Assembly (NCBI RefSeq): GCF_025972045.1
Contig: NZ_JAPDHX010000002.1
Coordinates: 248,001-312,000 of the forward strand
DNA from: Micropruina sonneratiae
GTDB taxonomy: Bacteria; Actinomycetota; Actinomycetes; Propionibacteriales; Propionibacteriaceae
DNA: 64,000 nucleotides
Direction: 5' to 3'
The position numbers and the translations under genes are program-made. Position 1 is the stretch's first letter; each line of letters begins with the position of its first letter. The notes beneath the pieces are model-generated. The model saw only the letters and a list, made by a program, of their open reading frames with translations, was not told where the DNA came from and made no database searches. Below, in pieces: positions 7,939 to 16,100 of the stretch.

Positions 7939-8739
7939 TCAGGCCTTCCAGAAGCCCGAAAAGGTGATCCGGTCCTTGGCCAGCCCGGCCCGGCACAACG
8001 CCCGCCGGCCACGGGTGGCCAGGCTCGATTCACCCACGACGAACGCGTAGGCGTCGTCGCGGGGCGCGTCCAGTTCGGCCAGCGCCTGCAACGCGCAGGC
8101 GCCGACGCAGTCAGTGCTGTCGTTGCGGGCCAGCACGCACACCCGGACGCCGGGCGGCGCCTGCACCGGCGCAGCGTCCTCGGGGGCAGGCACCTCGATG
8201 ATGGCGGTGCCCACGGCGTCCGGCGGCAGGTCACGCAGGATGCCCCGCACGGCGGGCAGGCCGCTCTCGTCGGCCACCAGCAGGTACGACGAGGTGCCCG
8301 CCGGCGGATCGAACAGCACCCCCTGGTCGAGGATGCCCACCGGGCTGCCGGGCCGCGCGGACGACGCCCAGCCGGCGACCCCGCCCAGGCGTCCGTCGTT
8401 CCAGTGCAGCACGACGTCGATGTCCAGCTCGGCGTGATCGTCGAAGCGCCGGTAGCCGGCCACGGTGTAGTTGCTGCAGTGCGGTCGCTTGTCGTCGGGG
8501 ATCGCCAGGTACGACTTCCACCACAGCCGGCCGGACACGTCGGGCAGCTGCAGGTCGGTGGTGTCGCCCAGCGGGAAGAAGAGCCGGAACCAGTGGTCGA
8601 GGCCGCGCCAGTCGAAGCCGGCCAGTTCGGCCGACGCGATCGTCACCCGCTGGAAAGAAGGGGAGAGCCGGGTCGATCTCACGACCTCGGCGGTGAACAT
8701 CCGCGGGTCGCTGGGCATCAGGCGTGGGTAGGTGGCCAT
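7939..8739 (-). CDS. Siderophore-interacting protein (FAD ferric reductase, SIP/ViuB family)
   Basis: 266 residues. Cytoplasmic flavin-dependent reductase that releases iron from imported ferric siderophores using NAD(P)H. The N-terminal FAD barrel (RVTIASAELAGFDW ... HWFRLFFPLG) is followed by GRLWWKSYLAIPDDKR and HCSNYTVAGYR, with the characteristic GWASSARPG and SSYLLVADESGLPAV segments. The C-terminus contains VVGESSLATRGRRAL. Divergent from the FecCD permease with an iron box between them, so repression by iron is expected. Confidence 0.88.
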   Translation of the reverse strand: MATYPRLMPSDPRMFTAEVVRSTRLSPSFQRVTIASAELAGFDWRGLDHWFRLFFPLGDTTDLQLPDVSGRLWWKSYLAIPDDKRPHCSNYTVAGYRRFDDHAELDIDVVLHWNDGRLGGVAGWASSARPGSPVGILDQGVLFDPPAGTSSYLLVADESGLPAVRGILRDLPPDAVGTAIIEVPAPEDAAPVQAPPGVRVCVLARNDSTDCVGACALQALAELDAPRDDAYAFVVGESSLATRGRRALCRAGLAKDRITFSGFWKA

Positions 8740-8757
8740 GCATCGTCCTTCGAAGCG

Positions 8758-8776
8758 TTAGGTTAGGCTAACCATA
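8758..8776. promoter_or_regulatory. DtxR/IdeR iron box 1
   Basis: TTAGGTTAGGCTAACCATA matches the 19-bp DtxR/IdeR consensus TTAGGTTAGGCTAACCTAA at 17 of 19 positions. It sits in the 48-bp gap between the siderophore-interacting protein and the first permease, so one dimeric repressor could shut off both directions under iron-replete conditions. Confidence 0.85.
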
Positions 8777-8787
8777 AGTCATCGCCG

Positions 8788-9795
8788 GTGTTCGCTGCCA
8801 CGCATCCGGCGAGACTCAACACCCTGGCCCTGCTGGGCGTTGCACTGCTGGCGGCCGTCCTGGCCAGCCTGGCCCTGGGCAGCAATCCGATCTCCGTGGC
8901 GCAGGTGCTGCAGGCGCTGCTCGACCCGGCGTCCGACCCTGACGCGGTGGTGTGGGGTTCGCGGGTTCCGCGCACGCTGGTCGGGTTGCTGGTCGGCGCC
9001 TGCCTCGGGGTCGCGGGCACGATCATGCAGGGCCAGACCGGCAACCCGCTGGCCGATCCGGGCCTGTTCGGGGTATCCAGCGGCGCGAGCCTCGCGGTGG
9101 TGCTCGGCGCCTACCTGCTGGGTCACGACTCGATGAGCGTGTCGCTGCTGCTCGCGATGGCCGGGGCGCTGGTGGCCAGCGTGCTGGTCTTCGGGGTGGC
9201 GTCGTTGAGCCGCGACCTCGCCAATCCGGTGCCGTTGGCGATCGCCGGGACGGCGGTGAGCGCCCTGTTGAACGCGGTCATCTCGTTCCTGGTGCTGACC
9301 AATGCTAGCTCACTGGAGGCGTACCGGGTGTGGGTGGTCGGCTCGCTGGGTGGCCGTGGGCTCGAGGGCCTGTCACTGGTGCTGGTGCCGGCACTGGCCG
9401 GGCTGGTGCTGGCACTGGTCAACGCCCGGTCGCTGAACAGCCTGACACTGGGCCTCGACCTGGCCCGCGGCCTGGGCGAGACGGTGTGGCGGGCACGGCT
9501 GGTCGGGCTCGGCGCCATCACCCTGACCACCGCCAGCGCGGTGGCGGTCGCCGGACCGTTGGGGTTCATCGGGCTGACCGCGCCGCACGTTGGGCGTGCA
9601 CTGGTCGGCGGCAACCACTATCGGCTGCTGCCGGCGTCCGCTCTGGTGGGGGCGGTGACCCTGCTCGCCTGCGACGTGATCGGCCGGCTGATCGGCGGCG
9701 GGCAGGCCGAGGTGCCGGTCGGCGTCGTGCTGGCCGTGCTCGGCGGCGTCGCCTTCGTCGCCATCGTCCGCCGCGCCAAACTGGCGGCGATGTGA
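8788..9795 (+). CDS. FecCD-family iron-siderophore ABC permease 1
   Basis: 335 residues, about nine to ten membrane helices. Typical FecCD segments: SNPISVAQVLQALL near the N-terminus, WGSRVPRTLVGLLVGACLGV, MQGQTGNPLADPGLFGVSSG (the coupling loop to the ATPase), and VAGPLGFIGLTAPHVGRALV near residue 250. Start is GTG 8788, 11 bp after the iron box. No clear ribosome site was seen, so the transcript may be leaderless or nearly so. Its stop overlaps the next gene's GTG (GTGA at 9792). Confidence 0.88.
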   Translation: MFAATHPARLNTLALLGVALLAAVLASLALGSNPISVAQVLQALLDPASDPDAVVWGSRVPRTLVGLLVGACLGVAGTIMQGQTGNPLADPGLFGVSSGASLAVVLGAYLLGHDSMSVSLLLAMAGALVASVLVFGVASLSRDLANPVPLAIAGTAVSALLNAVISFLVLTNASSLEAYRVWVVGSLGGRGLEGLSLVLVPALAGLVLALVNARSLNSLTLGLDLARGLGETVWRARLVGLGAITLTTASAVAVAGPLGFIGLTAPHVGRALVGGNHYRLLPASALVGAVTLLACDVIGRLIGGGQAEVPVGVVLAVLGGVAFVAIVRRAKLAAM

Positions 9796-10967
9796 CGGGG
9801 CAGGGCGAGGCGGCGCTGGACCGCGAACAGGGCACCCGCGCGACAGCCGAACCGGGGGAGCGGACCCCGGCCGGGCCCGTGGGGACGGCGGCGCTGCCGT
9901 CCACCGGTGGCCGACCCCCGACGTCCGGGATCGACCTCGGAGTGATCGCGCTGCCGTGGCGGTGGCGCGTGCTGGCCGTCACCTTGGGCTGCGGCGTGCT
10001 GGTGCTGGCCGCGTTCACCGTCGGCATCGCCGCCGGGTCGTCACGGATGGGCGTGCTGGACGTATGGAGCACCCTGCTGGGCGGCGGCACCCAGACCCTG
10101 CAGTTCATCGTGTTCGAGCTGCGGCTGCCGCGGGCCTGCGTCGCGGTCGGGGTGGGCCTGTGCCTGGGCTTGGCCGGTGCGCTGACCCAGACCTTCTCCC
10201 GCAACCCGCTGGCCACCCCCGACATCCTCGGCGTCACCTCGGGGGCGTCCGCCGGGGCGGTGGTCGCCATCGTGCTGGGTGGTGGCGGCTACTCGGTAGG
10301 CGCCTCGCTGCTCGGCGTGGGCATTCCCGCGGTCGCGATCATCGGCGGCCTGCTCGCCGCGGCGGCCGTGTACGGACTGTCCTGGCGGCAGGGGGTGGAC
10401 AGCTTCCGGCTGATCCTGATCGGCATCGGCCTGACCGCGATCCTCGGCGGGCTGACCAGCTTCCTGCTGGTGCGCGCCCAGCTCACCCAGGTCACCGCCG
10501 CCACCCAGTGGATGGTGGGCAGCCTCAACGGCGTGTCGTGGGCGAGCCTGTGGCCGATGGTGGTTGTGCTGGCCGTCCTGCTGCCCTTCGCGCTCACCCA
10601 GTCGGCGCCGCTGGAGATCAACCAGCTGGGCGACGACTTCTCGACCGGCCTGGGGGTGGCGGTGCAGCGGCACCGAATGCTGGTCATCGCCACCTCGGCG
10701 GTGCTGGCCGGGGTGGCCGTCTCCGCCGCGGGCCCGGTCGAGTTCGTGGCCTTCGTGGCACCCCAGGTGGCGTGCCGGCTGGCCCGCACCGCGCGTCCGC
10801 CGCTGATCGCCTCGGCGTTGGTCGGGGCCGCTCTGGTGCAGCTGTCCGACGTGGCGGCACGGGTCGCGTTCGGCACCGAGGTGCCGGTCGGCATCGTCAC
10901 CGCCATCGTCGGCGCCCCGTACCTGATCTGGCTGATCACCCGTCACAACCGCAAGGAGCGTCGATGA
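9792..10967 (+). CDS. FecCD-family iron-siderophore ABC permease 2
   Basis: 391 residues from GTG 9792, overlapping the preceding permease by 4 nt. A hydrophilic N-terminal extension of about 55 residues (rich in Glu, Pro, Thr) precedes the first membrane helix, longer than usual for the family. Then come standard FecCD motifs: FELRLPRACVAVGVGLCLGL, FSRNPLATPDILGVTSGASA and VSAAGPVEFVAFVAPQVACR. Forms the heterodimeric membrane channel with permease 1. Its TGA overlaps the ATPase ATG (ATGA at 10964). Confidence 0.88.
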   Translation: MTGQGEAALDREQGTRATAEPGERTPAGPVGTAALPSTGGRPPTSGIDLGVIALPWRWRVLAVTLGCGVLVLAAFTVGIAAGSSRMGVLDVWSTLLGGGTQTLQFIVFELRLPRACVAVGVGLCLGLAGALTQTFSRNPLATPDILGVTSGASAGAVVAIVLGGGGYSVGASLLGVGIPAVAIIGGLLAAAAVYGLSWRQGVDSFRLILIGIGLTAILGGLTSFLLVRAQLTQVTAATQWMVGSLNGVSWASLWPMVVVLAVLLPFALTQSAPLEINQLGDDFSTGLGVAVQRHRMLVIATSAVLAGVAVSAAGPVEFVAFVAPQVACRLARTARPPLIASALVGAALVQLSDVAARVAFGTEVPVGIVTAIVGAPYLIWLITRHNRKERR

Positions 10968-11764
10968 CCGATTCCGCGTTGCTGGCCGACCGGGTCACCC
11001 TCGGCTACGACCAGGTGGAGGTCTTCCGTGACCTGACCGTCGAGGTCCGGCAGGGCAGCGTCACCGCCCTGATCGGCGCCAACGGCTGCGGGAAGTCGAC
11101 CCTGTTGAAGGCGTTCGGACGCCTGCTGCAGCCCACTCGGGGCAGCGTCGGATTGGCGGGGACGCCGATCCGCAGCCTGTCGGCACGCGAGGTGGCGAGG
11201 CGGCTGGCGATCCTGCCGCAGAAACCCCTGACGCCCGCCGCCACCACCGTGCGCGACCTGGTGATGCGTGGCCGCCACCCCCACCAGACGCTGCTGCGAC
11301 CGTGGACGGCCACCGACGCCGCCGCCGTCGAGCGCGCGATCGCCGCCACCGGGATGACCGAACTGGCCGACCGTGAGGTCGACGCGTTGTCCGGCGGGCA
11401 GCTGCAGCGGGCCTGGATCGCGCTGGTGCTGGCCCAGCAGACCCCGGTGATCCTGCTCGACGAACCCACCACGTTCCTCGACCTGAGTCACCAGCTCGAG
11501 GTGCTGCGGCTGGTCCGCCGGATCAACGCCGAGCAGGGCAGCACGATCGTGATGGTGCTGCACGATCTCAGCCTGGCCGCCCGGTTCTCCGACCGGCTGA
11601 TCGTGCTGCACGAGGGCCGGGTGTTCGCCGACGGCGAGCCGTGGGAGGTGATCACCCCCGAGGTGCTCGCGACGGCCTTCGGGCTCGAGGCGCTGGTCAT
11701 TCCCGATCCGGCGTCCGGACGGCCGCTGGTGGTGCCGCTCGACCCCACCGACGTGCCTTCCTGA
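10964..11764 (+). CDS. Iron-siderophore ABC transporter ATP-binding protein (FepC-like)
   Basis: 266 residues. Walker A GANGCGKST near residue 38, Q-loop LPQKPLTP, signature LSGGQLQRAWIAL, Walker B VILLDEPTTFLDL and switch His in MVLHDLSLAARF. This is the standard layout of FepC/FecE ATPases that drive FecCD permeases. ATG overlaps the stop of permease 2, so permeases and ATPase form one translational unit. Confidence 0.9.
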   Translation: MTDSALLADRVTLGYDQVEVFRDLTVEVRQGSVTALIGANGCGKSTLLKAFGRLLQPTRGSVGLAGTPIRSLSAREVARRLAILPQKPLTPAATTVRDLVMRGRHPHQTLLRPWTATDAAAVERAIAATGMTELADREVDALSGGQLQRAWIALVLAQQTPVILLDEPTTFLDLSHQLEVLRLVRRINAEQGSTIVMVLHDLSLAARFSDRLIVLHEGRVFADGEPWEVITPEVLATAFGLEALVIPDPASGRPLVVPLDPTDVPS

Positions 11765-11793
11765 CGTCCGCCGAGACGAGTGCGCACGACGAG

Positions 11794-11812
11794 TTAGGTT
11801 AGGCTAGCCTTC
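11794..11812. promoter_or_regulatory. DtxR/IdeR iron box 2
   Basis: TTAGGTTAGGCTAGCCTTC, a 19-bp iron box just 5 bp before the ATG of the binding protein. A second box between the ATPase and the binding protein implies that the lipoprotein has its own iron-controlled promoter. Confidence 0.8.
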
Positions 11813-11816
11813 CTGC

Positions 11817-12824
11817 ATGATCATGAAGTCTCGACTGCTGGTGGCGGCCGTGCTGGCGCTGCTCACCCTGGCCGCCTGCAGTTCCACCGGAACCCCCGCC
11901 GCTTCGTCGTCCGCCACCCAGTCGGCCGTTGCCGACACCGGCTGGAGCTACACCGACGACACCGGCAAGACCGTCACCCTCGCGGCGCGTCCCGAGCGCA
12001 TCGCCGGCTTCGCCGACCAGATGCTGACCCTGCTCAGCTACGGCATCCGCCCGGTCGCAATCTTCGGCCGGGTCGATGTGGCGTCGGATCCCCGTTTCGC
12101 CGACTACGACCTGACCGGGATCGAGATCGTCGGCAACGCCTACGGCGAGATCGACCTCGAGGCGTTGGCCGAGGCGCAGCCCGACCTGATCGTGTCGGCG
12201 GTCTACCCGTCCGACCGCGAGGGCACCGTCGATTCCACCTCGCCCTACTACGGCATGAAGGATCTCGAGCAGCAGGGCAAGATCGAAGCGATCGCCAAGG
12301 TGATCGCGGTCAAGGTCGGCGGAACCGGACTCGGTCTGATCGAGAGCAACGCCAAGGTTGCGCTCGCGCTCGGCGCCGAGCAGGCCACCGTCGACGCCGC
12401 GAAGGCGACCTTCGACACCGCGGCGGCCAACCTCACCAAGGTGGCCGCCGAGCACCCGCTCGAGGTGACCGTGATGTACGCCGACGCCGACGGCATCTAC
12501 CTGGTGAAGCCCGAAGACGAGCCGCAGACCGAGCTGTACAAGAGTCTCGGCGTCAAGCTGACCGAGCTCGACCCCGACGGCGCGTACTACTGGGACATCT
12601 ACAGCTGGGAGAACGCCGGCAAGGTGATGGGCGGCGACATCATCCTGCTGTCCAACGAGGGCTACCAGATCGAGGACCTGAAGAAGCAGGCCACGTTCGC
12701 CACGCATCCGGCGCTGGTCGCCGGGCAGGTGCACTCCAACCCCTACGTCGCCATGGATTACGCCGCCCAGGCCAAGACCATGGATCAACTCGCCGCCTGG
12801 CTGTCCGAGTCGCAGGACGTCTAG
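11817..12824 (+). CDS. Iron-siderophore ABC transporter substrate-binding lipoprotein
   Basis: 335 residues. Signal peptide with lipobox LTLAAC (Cys near residue 22), a Ser/Thr/Ala linker, then a Fhud/FepB-type helical-backbone fold: WSYTDDTGKTVTLAARPERI, the DQMLTLLSYGIRPVAIFGR segment, and ALAEAQPDLIVSAVYPSD. It captures ferric siderophore outside the membrane and hands it to the FecCD permeases. Starts are ATG 11817 or the ATG two codons on. A hairpin terminator follows. Confidence 0.88.
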   Translation: MIMKSRLLVAAVLALLTLAACSSTGTPAASSSATQSAVADTGWSYTDDTGKTVTLAARPERIAGFADQMLTLLSYGIRPVAIFGRVDVASDPRFADYDLTGIEIVGNAYGEIDLEALAEAQPDLIVSAVYPSDREGTVDSTSPYYGMKDLEQQGKIEAIAKVIAVKVGGTGLGLIESNAKVALALGAEQATVDAAKATFDTAAANLTKVAAEHPLEVTVMYADADGIYLVKPEDEPQTELYKSLGVKLTELDPDGAYYWDIYSWENAGKVMGGDIILLSNEGYQIEDLKKQATFATHPALVAGQVHSNPYVAMDYAAQAKTMDQLAAWLSESQDV

Positions 12825-12850
12825 GGTCCAGCACCCGGCGACCAGGCCCC

Positions 12851-12879
12851 GGGGGCGTCCGTTTCGTTCGGACGCCCCC
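12851..12879 (+). terminator. Terminator hairpin of the siderophore locus
   Basis: GGGGGCGTCCG and its exact complement CGGACGCCCCC around a TTTCGTT loop, 27 nt after the stop of the binding protein. Confidence 0.75.
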
Positions 12880-12892
12880 TACGCTGTGCCGC

Positions 12893-13660
12893 GTGGCGAT
12901 CGAACTGCTCAATCCCCGGCAACTGGACGAGATGCGGCCCGCCGGCCGCTTCGTCGCCGAGGTGCTGTCCGCGCTGGCCGAGGCGGCCAAGGTCGGGGTC
13001 GACCTGCTCGACCTGGACGCCCTGGCGCACCGGATGATCCGCGAGCGCGGCGCGACGTCGTGCTACATCGACTACGCACCGTCGTTCGGTCGCGGACCGT
13101 TCGGCAAGGTGCTGTGCACCAGCGTCAACGAGGCCGTCCTGCATGGCCTGCCGCATCACTACCGGCTGGCCGACGGCGACCTGCTGAGCCTCGATTTCGC
13201 GTGCAGTGTGGACGGCTGGGTCTGCGACTCGGCGCTGAGCCTGAACGTGGGGACGCCGCGGGCCGAGGACCAGAAGCTGATCGAGGCCACCCAGGTGGCG
13301 CTCTCCAGGGCCATCGAGGTGGCCAGGCCCGGCAACCGGGTCGGCGACCTGAGCGCGGCCATCGGTGCGACGGCCCGCGAGTACGGCTACCTGGTGAACA
13401 CCCAGTTCGGTGGCCACGGCGTGGGCCGCACCATGCACGGCGACCCGCACATCTCCAACGACGGACGCGCCGGCCGCGGCTTCCCCCTTCGCCCCGGCCT
13501 GGTGATCGCCATCGAACCGTGGTTCCTGGCCGGCACCGACGAGATCAAAATGGCCGACGACGGCTGGACGATCGTCTCGGCCGACGGCTCCCGAGGTGCA
13601 CACAGCGAGCACACCATCGCCATCACCGAGGGCGACCCGATCGTCATGACTGCCCGCTGA
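12893..13660 (+). CDS. map: Methionine aminopeptidase, type I
   Basis: 255 residues from GTG 12893. Removes initiator methionine from nascent proteins. Metal ligands are recognisable: the first Asp in LSLDFACSVDGWVCDSAL (two Asp), His in GGHGVGRTMHGDPHI, Glu in LVIAIEPWFL and the final Glu in GAHSEHTIAI. CTSVNEAVLHGLP is the conserved substrate-pocket loop. No SH3-like or zinc-finger N-terminal extension. Actinobacteria usually carry two map genes; this may be a second copy. Confidence 0.9.
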   Translation: MAIELLNPRQLDEMRPAGRFVAEVLSALAEAAKVGVDLLDLDALAHRMIRERGATSCYIDYAPSFGRGPFGKVLCTSVNEAVLHGLPHHYRLADGDLLSLDFACSVDGWVCDSALSLNVGTPRAEDQKLIEATQVALSRAIEVARPGNRVGDLSAAIGATAREYGYLVNTQFGGHGVGRTMHGDPHISNDGRAGRGFPLRPGLVIAIEPWFLAGTDEIKMADDGWTIVSADGSRGAHSEHTIAITEGDPIVMTAR

Positions 13661-13665
13661 CCGCC

Positions 13666-13788
13666 GGCCTGAAATGGGGACGGTTCCTTTTCAGGCCATC
13701 CTCAGGATTGCCTGAAAGCCCTGGTGGGCAGGGTGTTCGCCCGACCCCTCAGGCGGACGGAGGGGCGGCCTGAAATGGAACCGTCCCC
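13666..13788. repeat. Pair of inverted palindromic repeats with GGGGACGGTTCC core
   Basis: First unit 13666-13697: GGCCTGAAA ... TTTCAGGCC, a perfect 9-bp palindrome around TGGGGACGGTTCCT. The 22-bp half 13676-13697 recurs in inverted orientation at 13767-13788 with one mismatch, giving a 70-bp loop between them. The GGGGACGGTTCC core resembles repeats I recall next to REP-associated tyrosine transposases. No transposase gene is present here. Confidence 0.7.
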
Positions 13789-13790
13789 AT

Positions 13791-14096
13791 GTGCTGCGGC
13801 TGCTGGGCAGCCTGCAGACCGCGGACCGGTTCGGCTACGCCGCCGTGCGCCGGGCGCTGGCCGGCTTCGACGCCCGCGACGCTGGCCGGTGTGGGTCACC
13901 AGGCACCCGCCGAGGCCCCCGCGCGGGTGGCGGCCCCGCTGCGCGGGTTCGTGAACGGAGGGATGGACGGGTGAACGGCTATGACGAGGGCATGAGGGGC
14001 CGTGAGGTGCTGGGTGACGCGCACGCCGACCGGGCGCAGGCCGGCCGCAGGCGACGCTGCGCGAGGAGGGCCTGCTCGAGGACTGACCCGCGGGGC
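13791..14096 (+). pseudogene. Decayed pcaD-pcaC remnant (beta-ketoadipate pathway)
   Basis: Four fragments in order but in different frames. 13791-13881 reads TADRFGYAAVRRALAGFDARD, like the lid region of 3-oxoadipate enol-lactonase (PcaD). 13879-13974 reads AGVGHQAPAEAPARVAAPLR, the catalytic-His C-terminus of such alpha/beta hydrolases. 13971-14046, overlapping that stop by a GTGA, reads YDEGMRGREVLGDAHADRAQ, the N-terminus of 4-carboxymuconolactone decarboxylase (PcaC). 14045-14096 ends LREEGLLED, like the PcaC C-terminus. Internal parts of both genes are missing. Reading based on remembered family sequences. Confidence 0.6.
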
Positions 14097-14099
14097 CGC

Positions 14100-15002
14100 T
14101 CACCACTCGGTGCCCTGGCAGGCGCCCGAACCGGACGGCTCGACCTGCAGGGTCGCGTGGTCGATGCCGAACTCGTCGCGCATCACCGCGCTGGCGTCCT
14201 TCAGCACCCCGGCCGGGTCGGCGCCGGTCGCACTGACCAGATGGGCGGTCGCTACGTTCATTCCCGAGGTCAGCGTCCACAGGTGCAGGTCGTGCACCTC
14301 GACCACACCGCGCACCCCGGCCAGCCGCTCCCTGGCGTGGGCCGGGTCGATGCCATTGGGCGCGGCCTGGCCCAGCACCCGCAGCACCTCACGACCCAGC
14401 AGCACCGCCCGGACGCCGACGAACACCGCCAGCGCCGCCGCCACCACGGCGTCCCACAGCGACGCGCCGGTCCACCAGGTGAGCAGGCCGGCGAGCAGGA
14501 CGCCGACGGAGCCGAGGGCGTCGGCCAGCACCTCGAGGTAGGCGCCCTTGACGTTGAGATTCTCCTGCGACCCACCTCGCAGCAGCAGCAGCGCGACGAC
14601 GTTGACGGCCAGGCCGACGACGCCGATGACCAGCATCACGCCGGCATGCACCTCGACCGCGGTGCCCAACCGCTGGACGGCGCTGACCAGCACGTAGCCG
14701 CACACCGCGATCATCAGCAGCACGCTGAGCCCGGCGGCGAAGATCTCGACCCGGTAGCGGCCGTAGGTGCGGCGGCCGGTCGGGTCGGGTCTGGTCGCCC
14801 AGTGGGACGCCGACAACGCCACCACCAGTCCGACGGTGTCCGCGGCCATGTGACCGGCGTCGGACAGGACGCTCAGGGAGCTCGACCAGAGTCCCGCGAC
14901 GAGCTCGACCACGAAGAAGGACCCGACCAGGGCGAGCGCGACCTGCAGCCGCCAGCGGTGCACGGTGCCGCTGTGGCCGTGGTGGTCGTGCGTGTGCGCC
15001 AT
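14100..15002 (-). CDS. Cation diffusion facilitator (CDF) metal efflux transporter
   Basis: 300 residues, about six membrane helices. Metal:proton antiporter exporting Zn2+ or a similar divalent cation. The His-rich N-terminus (MAHTHDHHGHSG), the metal site in helix 2 (LSDAGHMAADTVGLVVAL) and the matching helix 5 site (EVLADALGSVGVLLAG) place it in the ZitB/CzcD group. The C-terminal cytoplasmic domain carries HDLHLWTLTSGMNVATAHLV. It stands alone, transcribed away from the small ORF at 15165. Confidence 0.88.
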   Translation of the reverse strand: MAHTHDHHGHSGTVHRWRLQVALALVGSFFVVELVAGLWSSSLSVLSDAGHMAADTVGLVVALSASHWATRPDPTGRRTYGRYRVEIFAAGLSVLLMIAVCGYVLVSAVQRLGTAVEVHAGVMLVIGVVGLAVNVVALLLLRGGSQENLNVKGAYLEVLADALGSVGVLLAGLLTWWTGASLWDAVVAAALAVFVGVRAVLLGREVLRVLGQAAPNGIDPAHARERLAGVRGVVEVHDLHLWTLTSGMNVATAHLVSATGADPAGVLKDASAVMRDEFGIDHATLQVEPSGSGACQGTEW

Positions 15003-15164
15003 CGGACAGGGTCACCTCCACTCCCGAGCCTAGGACGCCGCGGCGCGCGTGTCCGATCGTGTCCAGCCGACTCGGGCGGCTCATGTATCCGGCGAGCGCG
15101 TGGATGTATCTGGCGGGCGCAGTCGTGACTCCTGCGGGTGAACCCCCTACCGAGGAGCTGCGCC

Positions 15165-15260
15165 ATGATCGCGATCCAGAACACCATCCTTGTGCGTGCC
15201 GGCATCCTGCTGGCTGCGGTGACGGTGCTGGGCGTCCTTCTGGCCGGCGCGCTCGGCTAG
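15165..15260 (+). CDS. Possible 31-residue membrane peptide
   Basis: ATG 15165 preceded by GAGGAG at about 15152-15157. The peptide is a single hydrophobic helix (RAGILLAAVTVLGVLLAGAL) with a short polar N-terminus. Its stop TAG overlaps the stop of the convergent GNAT gene (CTAG). A good ribosome site and clean single-helix composition argue for translation; there is no homology evidence. Confidence 0.4.
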   Translation: MIAIQNTILVRAGILLAAVTVLGVLLAGALG

Positions 15261-15760
15261 TCGCCGGCGTCCAGCATCAGCTGCCAGAACTGGACGTCGC
15301 GCCAGGCGCCCAGCTTGTGCCCCACTTCGGCGAATGTACCGACCGGCTCGAAACCGGACGCTCGGTGCAGTGCCGCGCTGGCGGGGTTGGGCAGCGCCAC
15401 GACCGCCAGCACGGTGTGCATCCCGTCGGCCCGCACACGCTCCAGCAGCTCGGCGTACAGCGCCCGGCCCGCTCCCTGGCCCTGGGCGGCCGGGGTGAGG
15501 TACACCGTGGACTCCCGCGTGCGCGCATAGGCGCCGCGGGGCCGGTAGATGCTGCTGCAGGCGAAGCCGGCGATGCCCTCGGCGTCCTCGGCGACGAGGA
15601 AGTGCAGGCCCGCCCCGGCCTCGGTGATGCGCCCGCGCCAGTACCCGGCGTCCGGTGCCGCAGTGTCGAAGGTGGCGTAACCGGTTTCGACCTCGCGCGC
15701 GTAAATGGCGGCGACCGCCGGGGCGTCGGCCGCGGTGGCGGTCCTGAACAGCATCAGCAC
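15257..15760 (-). CDS. GNAT N-acetyltransferase, phosphinothricin-acetyltransferase-like
   Basis: 167 residues. The order of motifs matches the PAT/Bar branch: AIYAREVETGYATFDTAAPD near the N-terminus, the GAYARTRESTVYLTPAAQG segment, the acetyl-CoA loop QGQGAGRALYAELLERV, and ALHRASGFEPVGTFAEVGHK at the end. Predicted acetylation of an amino-acid-like substrate; specificity unproven. Start ATG 15760 or the ATG two codons downstream. Confidence 0.85.
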   Translation of the reverse strand: MLMLFRTATAADAPAVAAIYAREVETGYATFDTAAPDAGYWRGRITEAGAGLHFLVAEDAEGIAGFACSSIYRPRGAYARTRESTVYLTPAAQGQGAGRALYAELLERVRADGMHTVLAVVALPNPASAALHRASGFEPVGTFAEVGHKLGAWRDVQFWQLMLDAGD

Positions 15761-16100
15761 ACCCTAGACACTCGATGACCCGGCTGCGCCCAGGAGTTTC
15801 TGCCGCGACGTCCGCGGGTGGGCGACTCACGACCGGCCACCGTGGGGGCGCCGCAGCCGCGTTCGTCGAGACCGTCCCGCCCAGCGGCCAGGCTTGTGAC
15901 TTTTGCTGTGGAAATTCACAGCCGGGATGGGTACCTGGGCCGACCGGATGCGATAGCTTGAACACAGGCACGACCCGGCACCGACGTCGGGATCGAATGC
16001 CACGAGCAAGGTTCACCGGCCCGCAGACGTGGCCTTTGCCGCGGTCACGTCCCGGCCGGACGACGGTGCGGCACACGCACGGACAGGAGAGGAACCACAC
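15761..16100. other. Intergenic region upstream of dhaK with a palindrome
   Basis: 340 bp without a convincing gene. It contains CTGTG-GAAATT-CACAG at 15906-15921, a 16-bp palindrome in the only AT-richer stretch, about 180 bp before dhaK. This could be an operator for a regulator of glycerol/dihydroxyacetone use. It does not fit the CRP consensus spacing (TGTGA-N6-TCACA). The segment just before ATG 16101 has AGGAGAGGAA, a good ribosome site. Confidence 0.4.

Noticed and set aside
6514-8766. 750-residue forward frame
   Set aside because: Overlaps HxlR, VanX-like and siderophore-interacting genes; composition is low complexity and matches no family.
15257-15760. True phosphinothricin (bialaphos) resistance gene
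   Set aside because: Only fold-level similarity to PAT; chromosomal GNATs of this branch often act on methionine sulfone or unknown substrates.
15906-15921. CRP-type binding site upstream of dhaK
   Set aside because: The palindrome CTGTG-N6-CACAG lacks the TGTGA-N6-TCACA spacing, so it is reported only as a palindrome.
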